A stretch of DNA of 35,756 bases, taken from contig NZ_JAUFQN010000001.1 in NCBI RefSeq assembly GCF_030409795.1, positions 1-35,756 on the forward strand. Direction: 5' to 3'. This stretch comes from Flavobacterium paronense (GTDB lineage: Bacteria; Bacteroidota; Bacteroidia; Flavobacteriales; Flavobacteriaceae). Position 1 is the first letter of the stretch. Each line of letters begins with the position of its first letter. A program made the translations under genes and the position numbers. Under the pieces are notes generated by a model. It had not been told where the DNA came from. It ran no database searches and saw only the letters and a program-made list of their open reading frames with translations. Positions 15,537-24,567 of the stretch are shown in pieces.

Positions 15537-17153
15537 ATGAAAAAAATACTTGCCTTAAGTTTCATTATTATTAGTTTCCAAAACATCTTTTCTCAAGAAA
15601 CAACGACACGAAAAGACTCACTTCAAGGCGGATTACGACCGGAACGAACTTGCTTTGATGTGTTGCGCTATGATTTAAATATCAAAGTAAATCCTGATGA
15701 AAAATCAGTTGTTGGCTATAATGACATTAGCTTTAAAGTAGTTGACAACACTTCAAAAATTCAATTGGATTTATTTGATAATATGCAAGTAGATTCTATT
15801 GTTTTCAATTCGGAAAAATTGAATTACAAGAGAGAATTTAATGCCGTTTTTATCAATTTCCCCACATCCTTAAAAATTGGTACCAATGAAAAAATACGCT
15901 TTTATTATTCGGGTAAACCCATAATTGCAAAAAACGCGCCTTGGGATGGTGGATTTATTTTTACTAAAGATGGGCAAGGAAAGCCGTGGGTTGGTGTAGC
16001 ATGCCAAGGTACAGGAGCCAGTTTATGGTATCCAGTAAAAGACTCGCAAAGCGATGAGCCCGATTTTGGCGCGACTATAAAAGTAGCTGTTCCGAATGGT
16101 TTGATGGAAGTTTCCAACGGAAGATTAATAGGCAGTGAAGATCTAAAAAATGGTTATACCCGTTGGGATTGGGAAGTTAAAAATCCAATAAATACTTATT
16201 CCATAAATGTCAGTGTTGGCGATTATGTGTCTATACATGAAAATTATAAAGGATTAGATTTAGATTACTACGTACTCCGCCAAAATGAAGTTGCAGCCAA
16301 AATACATTTTGAGGAAGTAAAACCTATGATGGATTGTTTTCAGAGTAAATTCGGACCCTATCCTTTTGCAAGTGACAGTTACAAATTAGTGGAAACGCCT
16401 TATTTAGGAATGGAACATCAAAGCGCCGTTGCCTATGGAAACAAATATGTAAATGGTTATTTAGGAACTGATAGATCTGGAACCGGAATTGGGTTACTTT
16501 TTGACTACATTATAATTCACGAAAGTGGACACGAATGGTTTGGTAATAATATAACATCCAAAGATTCTGCCGATATGTGGATACATGAAGGATTTACTTG
16601 TTACACCGAAAATGTTTTTGTTGAATGTCAATTTGGTTACGAAAAAGGGCAACAATACGTAAACGGTTGCAAAAGAAATATTGATAATGTAAGTCCAATT
16701 ATTGGCCCGTATGGGGTGAATAAAGAAGGCTCGGGTGATATGTATGAAAAAGGTGCTTTGCTTTTAAATACTTTGAGGCATGTTGTCAATGATGACGATA
16801 AATGGTGGAAACTGTTCTTAAAATATTCTGAAACATTTCACAACAAAATTATTGATACAGAAGCTGTTATTAGCTTTTTCAATACCGAAACAGGAATGAA
16901 TTTAACACCTATTTTTAATCAATATCTCAGACATGCATCAATTCCTAAACTTGAATTGAGAAAATCTAAAGGCAAACTTGGGCTTCGTTGGAAAACAGAT
17001 GAACCTAAATTCAATATGCCAATTGATCTTAAAGTTAATGGTAAAAAATACCGATTTTATCCAACAACTACTTGGGTTACTACAAAATATAAAATCAATA
17101 AGTTAGAAGAAGTTGAAGTCTTGACCAATGATTTTTATATAGATGTTAACTAA
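15537..17153 (+). CDS. M1-type (gluzincin) metallopeptidase, exported, left copy
   Basis: A 538-residue zinc peptidase with signal peptide MKKILALSFIIISFQNIFSQ. The zinc site is IIIHESGHEWFGNN (HExxH near residue 330) plus the Glu of MWIHEGFTCYTE 18-19 residues later. GMEHQSAVAYGN takes the place of the GAMEN exopeptidase motif. The N-terminal beta domain (DLNIKVNPDEKSVVGYNDIS) is typical of M1 enzymes. It probably trims peptides in the periplasm or outside the cell. The usual C-terminal helical domain is short, as in compact Bacteroidota members. It follows the carboxylase gene by 61 bases and converges with menE. The frame is intact. Confidence 0.92.
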   Translation: MKKILALSFIIISFQNIFSQETTTRKDSLQGGLRPERTCFDVLRYDLNIKVNPDEKSVVGYNDISFKVVDNTSKIQLDLFDNMQVDSIVFNSEKLNYKREFNAVFINFPTSLKIGTNEKIRFYYSGKPIIAKNAPWDGGFIFTKDGQGKPWVGVACQGTGASLWYPVKDSQSDEPDFGATIKVAVPNGLMEVSNGRLIGSEDLKNGYTRWDWEVKNPINTYSINVSVGDYVSIHENYKGLDLDYYVLRQNEVAAKIHFEEVKPMMDCFQSKFGPYPFASDSYKLVETPYLGMEHQSAVAYGNKYVNGYLGTDRSGTGIGLLFDYIIIHESGHEWFGNNITSKDSADMWIHEGFTCYTENVFVECQFGYEKGQQYVNGCKRNIDNVSPIIGPYGVNKEGSGDMYEKGALLLNTLRHVVNDDDKWWKLFLKYSETFHNKIIDTEAVISFFNTETGMNLTPIFNQYLRHASIPKLELRKSKGKLGLRWKTDEPKFNMPIDLKVNGKKYRFYPTTTWVTTKYKINKLEEVEVLTNDFYIDVN

Positions 17154-17187
17154 TTCATCACTAACTTTATTGGGAATGTACTTTTTA

Positions 17188-18240
17188 TTAATTCAGCGTT
17201 TCTTTTCTCAAGATTTTCCCAGTTACACTATCTTTAAACTTAGGAACAAAAATAATTTCTTTGGGCTTTTCGTATTTGTCTAAAGTTTCATAAATTGAAT
17301 TGTCCAGTTCGCATTTTTCTCCCTCAATAACTAAAACTACTTTTTCTCCTAATTCATTATCAGGTTTTGATGCAATAAAGAAGCGTTGACTAATTTTGCT
17401 TATCAATTTCTTCTCTATTTGCTCTGGAATTAATTTTATTCCACCACTATTGATAACATTATCAAATCTGCCGAGAAATATAAATTGATTTTCATTGACC
17501 AATTCAACAATATCATTTGTGATAATAACTTCAGGAGAAATTGTTGGTGCATGAATAACCAAACAATTTCTTTCATCAAACGAAACAGTAACATTAGGCA
17601 AAACCGTAAATGCTTTTTCTCCTAATTTTCTGGCTGCAATATGAGTAATGGTTTCGGTCATACCATAAGTTTCATAAACTATGGTAGGTAACTTTAGTAA
17701 CTGCTTCTCCAGAATTTTATTAACAGCTGCGCCTCCAATAATCAACTTTTTAACTCTCTTTAATTGGGGTATTGAATTTTGTGCTTGCAAAGGCACCATC
17801 GCAACAAAATCATAATCAATTTCGTTGTTAGCTAATGGATTTGAACTTGGAGCCACAAACTCTAAATCAAGTCCTAAAATCATAGCACGAACTAGCATCA
17901 TTTTTCCCGCAACATATTTTACAGGTAAACATTGTAATGCTTTATTGCCAGGTTGCAATTCAAAAAAATCACCTGTAGCCAATGCTGAATCAACCATGGC
18001 TTGTTTGCTAACTGAAATAGTTTTTGGTGCTCCGGTTGTTCCCGAAGTTTCCATTTGAATATAACTTTTTCCATCAAACCAATCCAAAAGAAAATTACCA
18101 ACTGGTTTTTCAAAATCTTCTCCTTCTTTGATAAAACTATAAGCTACGCGACACAAATCTTCCCTATCGAGGTGAAATCCATTAAGCTTAAATAAATTAT
18201 GTACATTTTCATAGGTTGGGTTACTCATAACTTTTATCAT
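17188..18240 (-). CDS. menE: o-Succinylbenzoate-CoA ligase, left copy
   Basis: MenE activates o-succinylbenzoate with ATP and CoA in menaquinone synthesis. The ANL-superfamily signatures are present: the P-loop METSGTTGAPKTISVSKQAM near residues 62-82, YETYGMTETITH near 190, and FDNVINSGGIKLIPEQIE near 255. The C-terminal lid ends TGKILRKETLN with the catalytic Lys. At 350 residues it is short, as in Bacteroidota MenE. ATG 18240 is the longest option; the second ATG at 18228, in an ATGAGTAA overlap with the upstream gene's stop, is an equally good start (MSNPTYENVHN). It is coupled to the CPBP gene. menD is also in the window. Confidence 0.9.
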   Translation of the reverse strand: MIKVMSNPTYENVHNLFKLNGFHLDREDLCRVAYSFIKEGEDFEKPVGNFLLDWFDGKSYIQMETSGTTGAPKTISVSKQAMVDSALATGDFFELQPGNKALQCLPVKYVAGKMMLVRAMILGLDLEFVAPSSNPLANNEIDYDFVAMVPLQAQNSIPQLKRVKKLIIGGAAVNKILEKQLLKLPTIVYETYGMTETITHIAARKLGEKAFTVLPNVTVSFDERNCLVIHAPTISPEVIITNDIVELVNENQFIFLGRFDNVINSGGIKLIPEQIEKKLISKISQRFFIASKPDNELGEKVVLVIEGEKCELDNSIYETLDKYEKPKEIIFVPKFKDSVTGKILRKETLN

Positions 18241-19198
18241 TTACAATATTTTCAATTTGTTCATTCTTTTCAACAACTATAATTTTACCTGTCAGTTTCT
18301 CTTTCCAGTCAGTCCAATTATATTTTTTACTAAAGATAAATAATAGTAATGGAAAAATAATGAGAACTGGTACTAGAATTTCAAATCCGGCAGATGGTGA
18401 TGAAATATCTTTAAAAATAGAATTAGTTTGAAAAGCTGACCAATCTGAAGTAACTAAAAGTGCCGTCATTAAATTATTGGCAGCATGAAAACCAAGAGCC
18501 AATTCCATTCCTTCATCCATTAGTGTAATAACTCCAAGGAAGAAACCTGTTCCTATATAATATACTAATATAATATACCCCATTTTTTCAACTTCAGGAT
18601 TGGCGATATGCATCGTTCCAAAAATAACGGATGTCATTACCAACGGAAACCATCTGTTTTTCGCCAAAAGGGCAAACCCTTGCATTAAATAACCACGAAA
18701 AACATATTCTTCAGTACTGGTTTGAACCGGAATTAGAAGAATTCCAATAATTGCCAAAATTAAAAATGGAAAAGGTTTAAAATTGTATACAAAATCACCT
18801 GGACTAGTATAAAACATTATTAACGTTGATCCTACAGTAAAAACTCCCCAAAGAGTAAACGAAAAAAATATTCTTTTCCAATCAACTTTTACCCTTGACG
18901 TAGTGATTGATAATAAGGTTTGTTTGTGAAAGTACTTTATAACTAAAATTATGGCAATAAAGGCAACGACAAATGAAAATAGCAATAAAAATAAAGTTGT
19001 ATTTAAATTTAAAAAGTTCATCATTTCCATTTCTTTTGTCGGAAATGGCTTCCCCGTTTTTAAAGATTTAATAAAAACAGCTATAACCCATGGTATTTGA
19101 CCAATGGCTGATGCAATAAAAATTATCAAGGAACCAACTAAATATTTCCAAAATTTATTGGTAGGCAAAAAACCGTTTTCTAAAAACATAGTACTCAT
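18221..19198 (-). CDS. CPBP intramembrane metalloprotease, left copy
   Basis: A 325-residue integral membrane protein of the CPBP (Abi/Rce1-like) family, with about eight hydrophobic segments. Motif 1 is STEEYVFRGYLMQG (EExxxR near residues 166-171), motif 2 is VIFGTMHIAN and motif 3 is LGFHAANNLMTAL. These supply the Glu, His and Asn of the membrane-embedded active site. Homologues cleave prenylated or bacteriocin-like peptides, but no substrate can be named here. The 3' end overlaps menE by 8-20 bases, indicating one operon. The start MSTMFLENGFLPTNKFW is 60 bases from the divergent ArsC-family gene. Confidence 0.92.
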   Translation of the reverse strand: MSTMFLENGFLPTNKFWKYLVGSLIIFIASAIGQIPWVIAVFIKSLKTGKPFPTKEMEMMNFLNLNTTLFLLLFSFVVAFIAIILVIKYFHKQTLLSITTSRVKVDWKRIFFSFTLWGVFTVGSTLIMFYTSPGDFVYNFKPFPFLILAIIGILLIPVQTSTEEYVFRGYLMQGFALLAKNRWFPLVMTSVIFGTMHIANPEVEKMGYIILVYYIGTGFFLGVITLMDEGMELALGFHAANNLMTALLVTSDWSAFQTNSIFKDISSPSAGFEILVPVLIIFPLLLFIFSKKYNWTDWKEKLTGKIIVVEKNEQIENIVNDKSYE

Positions 19199-19257
19199 AT
19201 TTTCTTTCGCCTAAATTAACTTTTTTCTATTAAAATAGATTACTTTGTAAAAAAAAT

Positions 19258-19599
19258 ATGTTGCAAATACTTCACAATCCAAGATGCGGAAAATCAAGAG
19301 CCTGTTTGGCTTTTGTAACGGAATCTAAACAGGAATTTGAAATTATAAATTACATCGAAAAACCATTAAGTGCTAAAGATTTAAAAAATCTACTTAAAAA
19401 ACTGAATCTCAAACCTATAGAATTAGTCCGTCAAAAAGAAAGCATTTGGATAGAAAATTATAAAGGAAAATCTCTGACAGATAGTGACATCCTAAATGCC
19501 TTAGCCAAACATCCCATATTGATTGAAAGACCAATAGTTATTGATGGTGACAAAGCTACAATTGGAAGGGACATTGACAAACTAAAAGACTTTATTTAA
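19258..19599 (+). CDS. ArsC-family thioredoxin-fold protein, left copy
   Basis: A 113-residue protein of the ArsC/Spx/YfgD family. HNPRCGKSRACLAF holds the redox Cys (residue 10) in an N-terminal position typical of glutaredoxin-coupled arsenate reductases. The central Arg (VRQKE) and ILIERPIVIDGDKATIGR match the family's oxyanion-binding region. No arsenic resistance genes (arsB, acr3, arsR) are nearby, so arsenate reduction is not assured. A general thiol-disulfide role is equally possible. Diverges from the CPBP-menE operon. Confidence 0.9.
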   Translation: MLQILHNPRCGKSRACLAFVTESKQEFEIINYIEKPLSAKDLKNLLKKLNLKPIELVRQKESIWIENYKGKSLTDSDILNALAKHPILIERPIVIDGDKATIGRDIDKLKDFI

Positions 19600-19633
19600 C
19601 AAACTGTTGGGATAAGTTTATCAAGCTAAGGCG

Positions 19634-19641
19634 TAATTTTG
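19634..19641 (+). promoter_or_regulatory. -7 box of the receptor gene, left copy
   Basis: TAATTTTG, an exact TAnnTTTG match, ends 23 bases before the receptor ATG at 19665. TTG at 19607-19609 is a loosely spaced -33 candidate. Confidence 0.5.
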
Positions 19642-19664
19642 TTCCGAAAGTTGAAAATTTATCC

Positions 19665-22196
19665 ATGAAAAAATTATACTGTTTTATACCTACACTTCTA
19701 CTACTATTTTCATTTACAGTTTTTGGACAAGAAACACAAACTAAAGGCTTACTGCCAGAAGGTAAATCTGAGAAAGCTAAAATTACCATCACTGGAAAAA
19801 TCATAGAGAAAACAAGTAAACTTCCTCTTGAATACGCAACTATAACTTTTAAAAATACTAAAAATCCAAAACTAATTTTCGGTGGAATTACAGATAGCAA
19901 AGGTGATTATTCTATAGTTGTTGTATCAGGTATTTATGATATCACTCTAGAATTTATTTCTTTTAAACCAACGACTATAAGTCAAAAACAATTAACCCAA
20001 TCAACCAATTTAGGAACCATAGCTTTAGAAGAAGATGCAACTCAATTAAACGAAGTGGTAGTTCGAGCCGAAAAAACTACGGTTGAAATAAAACTCGACA
20101 AAAAAGTTTACAACGTTGGCCAAGACATGATTGTAAAAGGCGGAACCGCCAGCGATGTGTTAGATAATGTGCCGTCAGTTACGGTTGATGCCGATGGAAA
20201 TGTGGCTTTACGCGGCAACGACAATGTTAAAATTCTTATTGATGGAAGACCTTCAAATGCAATTAATATTGCTGATGCTTTACGAACAATTTCTGCAGAT
20301 GCTTTAGATAAAATCGAAGTGATTACCAATCCATCTGCGCGTTATGATGCTGAAGGTGGTGGCGGAATTATCAATATTTTATTGAAAAAAGGAAAAAATC
20401 AAGGAATCAACGGAACCCTTATTGGCACTGTCGGAAATCCTCAAAACTATGGATTAGTATCAAACATAAATTTCAAAAGTGAACAGTTCAATCTTTTTTC
20501 TACATTAGGATATAACGATAGTAAAGCACCTGGTAAATCAAAAACGGATACTGATTATTTAAATCCGGATGGAACTATCCAAAAAACAATAAATGAAAGA
20601 AGTACCAGAGAGAGAGGCAGAAAAGGTTTCAACTATACTATCGGAATGGATTGGTATTTAGACAAAACCTTGACATGGAGTAATACTTTTAACTACAGAA
20701 AAAATAACGGTGCCAATCCAGATAACGTTTTATTGTATAATGAATTTCCCGATATCGCCGACAATTTCGTTCGCAACAGGTATAACGATCAGTTCACAAG
20801 AACGCATGATGTAGAATACGCTACAAATTTTACCAAAAAATTCAAAAAAGACGGACATAAACTTACTGTTGATGGTTCATTTTCAAAAAATTTAGATAAC
20901 GACTCTTCGACCATAACCGATTTTGTTATTGGACAAGAAAACCTGGCAACCAAAGAATTAACTAAAAACTTTCAAACACAAAAAAGAAGCTTAATTCAAT
21001 CAGATTATGTCTTGCCAATAGGTGAAAACAGTCAATTTGAAGCAGGTTACAAAGGCGATTTTAATGAATTGATTACCGATTATAATGTTGGCGATATTGA
21101 TGGTAGTGGAAATTATATCCCAAATTTAAACTACACAAATATTTTAGATTATAAAGAGAAAATTAATGCCGTGTATTCTCAATTTGGTTCAAAGATTAAT
21201 AAATTCTCCTATTTATTTGGATTAAGATATGAAGATTCTAATATCGATATTGACCTTTTAACAACCAATAATTTTAATAATAAAAAATACAATAATTTTT
21301 TTCCAAGTGCTTTCTTTACTTATCAATTAAAAGAACAAAGTACCATTTCACTTAATTACAGCAGACGTATTTCCAGACCTCGTTCGCGATTTATAAATCC
21401 GTTTTCAAATTATTCTAGTAACGTAAATATTTTTCAAGGAAATCCAGATATCAATCCATCGCTTACTGACGCTTTTGATATTGGATACATGAACAAATGG
21501 GACAAAGTAACGTTTAGCACATCAATGTATTTTAACAGAACTAATGATGTGTTCCAATTTATCAGAAGACCAAACGGAGAATCTGTTACCACTATTGTTG
21601 ACGGAGTAACAATAGTAACGCCTGTAATTTTATCAACACCTATAAACTTAGCGCGTGAAGATCGTTTCGGATTTGAATTTAACCTAAACTATACACCATA
21701 CAAATGGTGGAAATTAAACGGTAACTTCAACTTTTTCCAAAGTAAAATAAATGGAGACTACTCGTATACTCTTCAAAATACAGGAGAAGTAATAAACGAA
21801 AACTTCGATAATACAGCTGCAAGTTGGTTTACCAGAGTTTCTTCAAAAATAACATTGCCTTATAAAATAGATTGGCAAACAAATGCAACTTACAATGCAC
21901 CACAAAATAATGCACAAGGAAAAAGCCTTGGCGTCTTGAGTGCAAATTTGGCGTTCAGTAAAGATATTTTGAAAGACAAAGCTACGATTGCTCTTAACGT
22001 AAGTGATGTTTTCAATTCGAGAAAAAGAATTAGTGAAACCCATTTGGCTACTTTAAACTCTTACAGCGAAATGCAATGGAGACAGCGTCAAATCAATCTT
22101 TCGTTTACTTACAGATTCAATAAATTAAAAAATAACGATAAAGACAAAAAACCAAAAGGAAACCAACAAGATGATAACGGTGATTTTCCCGGATAA
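19665..22196 (+). CDS. TonB-receptor-like outer-membrane beta-barrel protein, left copy
   Basis: An 843-residue outer-membrane protein. The signal peptide is MKKLYCFIPTLLLLFSFTVF. A carboxypeptidase-like regulatory domain (ITITGKIIEKTSKLPLEYAT) covers residues 38-125, and a plug domain (DVLDNVPSVTVDADGNVALR, VKILIDGRPSNAI) residues 130-240. A long barrel follows, of the type in Bacteroidota outer membrane beta-barrel family proteins. No SusD partner or TonB-energising gene is adjacent, so the ligand is unknown. Unusually, the last barrel strand (INLSFTYRF) is followed by a hydrophilic tail of about 25 residues rich in Lys, Asp and Asn, ending DDNGDFPG. The frame is intact; a strong terminator follows at once. 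Confidence 0.93.
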   Translation: MKKLYCFIPTLLLLFSFTVFGQETQTKGLLPEGKSEKAKITITGKIIEKTSKLPLEYATITFKNTKNPKLIFGGITDSKGDYSIVVVSGIYDITLEFISFKPTTISQKQLTQSTNLGTIALEEDATQLNEVVVRAEKTTVEIKLDKKVYNVGQDMIVKGGTASDVLDNVPSVTVDADGNVALRGNDNVKILIDGRPSNAINIADALRTISADALDKIEVITNPSARYDAEGGGGIINILLKKGKNQGINGTLIGTVGNPQNYGLVSNINFKSEQFNLFSTLGYNDSKAPGKSKTDTDYLNPDGTIQKTINERSTRERGRKGFNYTIGMDWYLDKTLTWSNTFNYRKNNGANPDNVLLYNEFPDIADNFVRNRYNDQFTRTHDVEYATNFTKKFKKDGHKLTVDGSFSKNLDNDSSTITDFVIGQENLATKELTKNFQTQKRSLIQSDYVLPIGENSQFEAGYKGDFNELITDYNVGDIDGSGNYIPNLNYTNILDYKEKINAVYSQFGSKINKFSYLFGLRYEDSNIDIDLLTTNNFNNKKYNNFFPSAFFTYQLKEQSTISLNYSRRISRPRSRFINPFSNYSSNVNIFQGNPDINPSLTDAFDIGYMNKWDKVTFSTSMYFNRTNDVFQFIRRPNGESVTTIVDGVTIVTPVILSTPINLAREDRFGFEFNLNYTPYKWWKLNGNFNFFQSKINGDYSYTLQNTGEVINENFDNTAASWFTRVSSKITLPYKIDWQTNATYNAPQNNAQGKSLGVLSANLAFSKDILKDKATIALNVSDVFNSRKRISETHLATLNSYSEMQWRQRQINLSFTYRFNKLKNNDKDKKPKGNQQDDNGDFPG

Positions 22197-22205
22197 TAAA
22201 AAGAA

Positions 22206-22230
22206 AAAAGCCCCGAAATTCGGGGCTTTT
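22206..22230. terminator. Bidirectional intrinsic terminator, left copy
   Basis: AGCCCCGA and TCGGGGCT form a GC-rich stem around AAT, with A and T runs on both sides. It ends the receptor gene on the plus strand and the small membrane-protein gene on the minus strand. Confidence 0.9.
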
Positions 22231-22250
22231 TCATAAACAAAAACTTAAAT

Positions 22251-22424
22251 TTAAGCTGTTTGTTCTGCGTCTCTTTTTGCTTTTCTTTCTTGCATTAATT
22301 CTTTAACGCCTCCGTAAATCCAATAAGGAACAACGAAAGTTACCAAGAACATCATCAACCAAAAACCAATGGTTAAAATGGTTAAGAAAGCTAAGAAACC
22401 TAAATACTGTGAAAATTCAAACAT
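22251..22424 (-). CDS. Small membrane protein of 57 residues, left copy
   Basis: I do not recognise the family. From ATG 22424 the protein is MFEFSQYLGFLAFLTILTIG, a hydrophobic stretch continuing through MMFLVTFVVPYWIYGGVKEL (one long or two short membrane spans), then a basic tail (MQERKAKRDAEQTA) expected in the cytoplasm. A longer reading from TTG at 22454 is ruled out by promoter position: that codon lies inside the -7 box. The gene stands alone between its own promoter and terminator. The compact transcript unit makes it a credible real gene. Confidence 0.75.
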   Translation of the reverse strand: MFEFSQYLGFLAFLTILTIGFWLMMFLVTFVVPYWIYGGVKELMQERKAKRDAEQTA

Positions 22425-22451
22425 GTTTTCCGGAATTTTTTGAATTATAAG

Positions 22452-22483
22452 CAAATGTAAGCTGAATATTTAAGCTATGCAAA
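22452..22483 (-). promoter_or_regulatory. Promoter of the small membrane protein, left copy
   Basis: On the minus strand TTTG is followed by a 20-base spacer and TACATTTG, the best -33/-7 pair in the window. It fixes the start codon as ATG 22424. Confidence 0.75.
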
Positions 22484-22518
22484 AACAAAATCAATTTTTA
22501 TTAAATAGTTTTTATGCG

Positions 22519-22526
22519 TAATTTTG
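22519..22526 (+). promoter_or_regulatory. fumC -7 box, left copy
   Basis: TAATTTTG followed by TGGTG, as at prfB. It predicts a leader of about 98 nt that contains the dispersed repeat at 22540-22592. Confidence 0.5.
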
Positions 22527-22539
22527 TGGTGCTTTTTTA

Positions 22540-22592
22540 GGAGCTATTTCCCGCTGTCCGCGCTACACGGTAGCTCGCTCCCATCGGGGCTA
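22540..22592 (+). repeat. Dispersed flavobacterial intergenic repeat, copy 2 (left arm)
   Basis: It runs from GGAGCTATTTCCCGC to ATCGGGGCTA, ends shared (inverted) with the copy before prfB. The interior GCTACACGGTAGC forms a hairpin. It lies in the predicted fumC leader. Confidence 0.7.
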
Positions 22593-22630
22593 AAAACGTA
22601 AAGCTACTTATTAACATATAATAAATCAAA

Positions 22631-23586
22631 ATGGAATACAGAATAGAAAAAGATACTATGGGTGAAGTTAAAGTGCCAGCTGATAAATATTGGGGTGCAC
22701 AAACCGAACGTTCCAGAAATAATTTTAAAATTGGTCCATCCGCATCAATGCCAAAAGAAATTATAGAAGGATTTGCCTATTTGAAAAAAGCCGCCGCATA
22801 TGCCAATTGTGATTTGGGTGCTTTGTCAACCGAAAAGCGTGACGCCATTGCAGCCGTTTGCGAAGAAATCCTTGCCGGCAAACTAGCTGATGAATTTCCA
22901 TTAGTAATTTGGCAAACCGGTTCAGGAACACAAAGTAATATGAATGTGAATGAAGTCATTGCCAATCGAGCCCAAGTTTTAGCCGGATTCAAAATTGGCG
23001 AAGGCGAACAACTAATAAAAGCCAATGACGATGTGAACAAATCACAATCATCAAACGATACTTTTCCAACTGGAATGCACATTGCATGCTATAAAGCGGC
23101 TGTAGAAACTACAATTCCAGGAGTTGAAAAACTACGCGATACTTTAGAGGCAAAAGCCAAGGAGTTCATGAATGTGGTGAAAATTGGAAGAACACACTTA
23201 ATGGACGCAACACCTTTGACATTAGGTCAGGAAATTTCGGGTTATGTTGCTCAATTAAACTACGGAATCAAAGCCTTAAAAAATACGCTTTCTCATTTAT
23301 CAGAAGTAGCCCTTGGCGGAACTGCGGTTGGAACCGGATTAAATACACCAGCCGGTTATGATCTGAAAGTAGCCGAATATATTGCCAAATTTACAGGACA
23401 TCCATTTGTTACTGCTCCAAATAAATTTGAGGCTTTGGCTTCTCATGATGCTATTGTTGAGTCTCACGGTGCTTTAAAACAATTGGCTGTTTCTTTAAAT
23501 AAATTGCAAATGATGTTAGAATGCTAGCTTCAGGTCCACGTTCCGGAATTGGTGAAATCATAATTCCGGAAAATGAACCTGGTTCA
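22631..23586 (+). pseudogene. fumC: fumC, class II fumarase, truncated at the palindrome centre (left copy)
   Basis: Fumarase C interconverts fumarate and malate in the TCA cycle. About 318 of the usual 465 residues are present: [54 protein letters not shown], and [16 protein letters not shown] with the catalytic-site His. [15 protein letters not shown] follows. The text ends [13 protein letters not shown], just before the conserved Ser-Ser-x-Met-Pro-Gly loop carrying the catalytic Ser. Beyond 23586 the sequence is the reverse copy. One A is missing at 23501-23503 compared with the right arm, which alone causes the stop at 23525. The truncation reflects the fold-back, not gene decay. Confidence 0.95.
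23574..23586. other. Centre of the giant palindrome: native 13-bp inverted repeat
   Basis: TGAACCTGGTTCA is palindromic about base 23580 and is also genuine fumC coding sequence (codons for Glu-Pro-Gly-Ser of ENEPGS). The strand switch took place here: sequence on both sides is complementary for more than 12 kb with no spacer. Confidence 0.9.
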
Positions 23587-24529
23587 TTTTCCGGAATTAT
23601 GATTTCACCAATTCCGGAACGTGGACCTGAAGCTAGCATTCTAACATCATTTGCAATTTTATTTAAAGAAACAGCCAATTGTTTTAAAGCACCGTGAGAC
23701 TCAACAATAGCATCATGAGAAGCCAAAGCCTCAAATTTATTTGGAGCAGTAACAAATGGATGTCCTGTAAATTTGGCAATATATTCGGCTACTTTCAGAT
23801 CATAACCGGCTGGTGTATTTAATCCGGTTCCAACCGCAGTTCCGCCAAGGGCTACTTCTGATAAATGAGAAAGCGTATTTTTAAGGCTTTGATTCCGTAG
23901 TTTAATTGAGCAACATAACCCGAAATTTCCTGACCTAATGTCAAAGGTGTTGCGTCCATTAAGTGTGTTCTTCCAATTTTCACCACATTCATGAACTCCT
24001 TGGCTTTTGCCTCTAAAGTATCGCGTAGTTTTTCAACTCCTGGAATTGTAGTTTCTACAGCCGCTTTATAGCATGCAATGTGCATTCCAGTTGGAAAAGT
24101 ATCGTTTGATGATTGTGATTTGTTCACATCGTCATTGGCTTTTATTAGTTGTTCGCCTTCGCCAATTTTGAATCCGGCTAAAACTTGGGCTCGATTGGCA
24201 ATGACTTCATTCACATTCATATTACTTTGTGTTCCTGAACCGGTTTGCCAAATTACTAATGGAAATTCATCAGCTAGTTTGCCGGCAAGGATTTCTTCGC
24301 AAACGGCTGCAATGGCGTCACGCTTTTCGGTTGACAAAGCACCCAAATCACAATTGGCATATGCGGCGGCTTTTTTCAAATAGGCAAATCCTTCTATAAT
24401 TTCTTTTGGCATTGATGCGGATGGACCAATTTTAAAATTATTTCTGGAACGTTCGGTTTGTGCACCCCAATATTTATCAGCTGGCACTTTAACTTCACCC
24501 ATAGTATCTTTTTCTATTCTGTATTCCAT
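23574..24529 (-). pseudogene. fumC: fumC, truncated at the palindrome centre (right copy)
   Basis: This is the mirror of the left fumC fragment, starting at 24529. Here the missing base is in a different place: the T run at 23878-23882 has five bases where the left arm has six A residues (23278-23283). The frame therefore breaks after YGIKALK and resumes as [10 protein letters not shown]. Taking the longer run in each arm gives one unbroken fumC reading up to the centre. Confidence 0.95.
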
Positions 24530-24567
24530 TTTGATTTATTATATGTTAATAAGTAGCTTTACGTTTT

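Larger units (their letters stand above)
11403..23579 (+). repeat. Left arm of a 24.35-kb palindrome
   Basis: Every base from 11403 to 23579 has its complement in the right arm. Positions pair as i and 47160 minus i for most of the arm, and as 47159 minus i outside base 11598. Only three 1-base homopolymer differences were found. The outer limit is not visible because the window ends while the match continues. Confidence 0.97.

Noticed and set aside
19258..19599. Part of an arsenic resistance operon
   Set aside because: The ArsC-like protein has no arsenite exporter or ArsR regulator nearby. The family also includes proteins not linked to arsenic.
23451..23726. 91-codon minus-strand ORF across the palindrome centre
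   Set aside because: It reads fumC up to ENEPGS and then the antisense of the same gene. It exists only because of the fold-back and is not a fusion gene.
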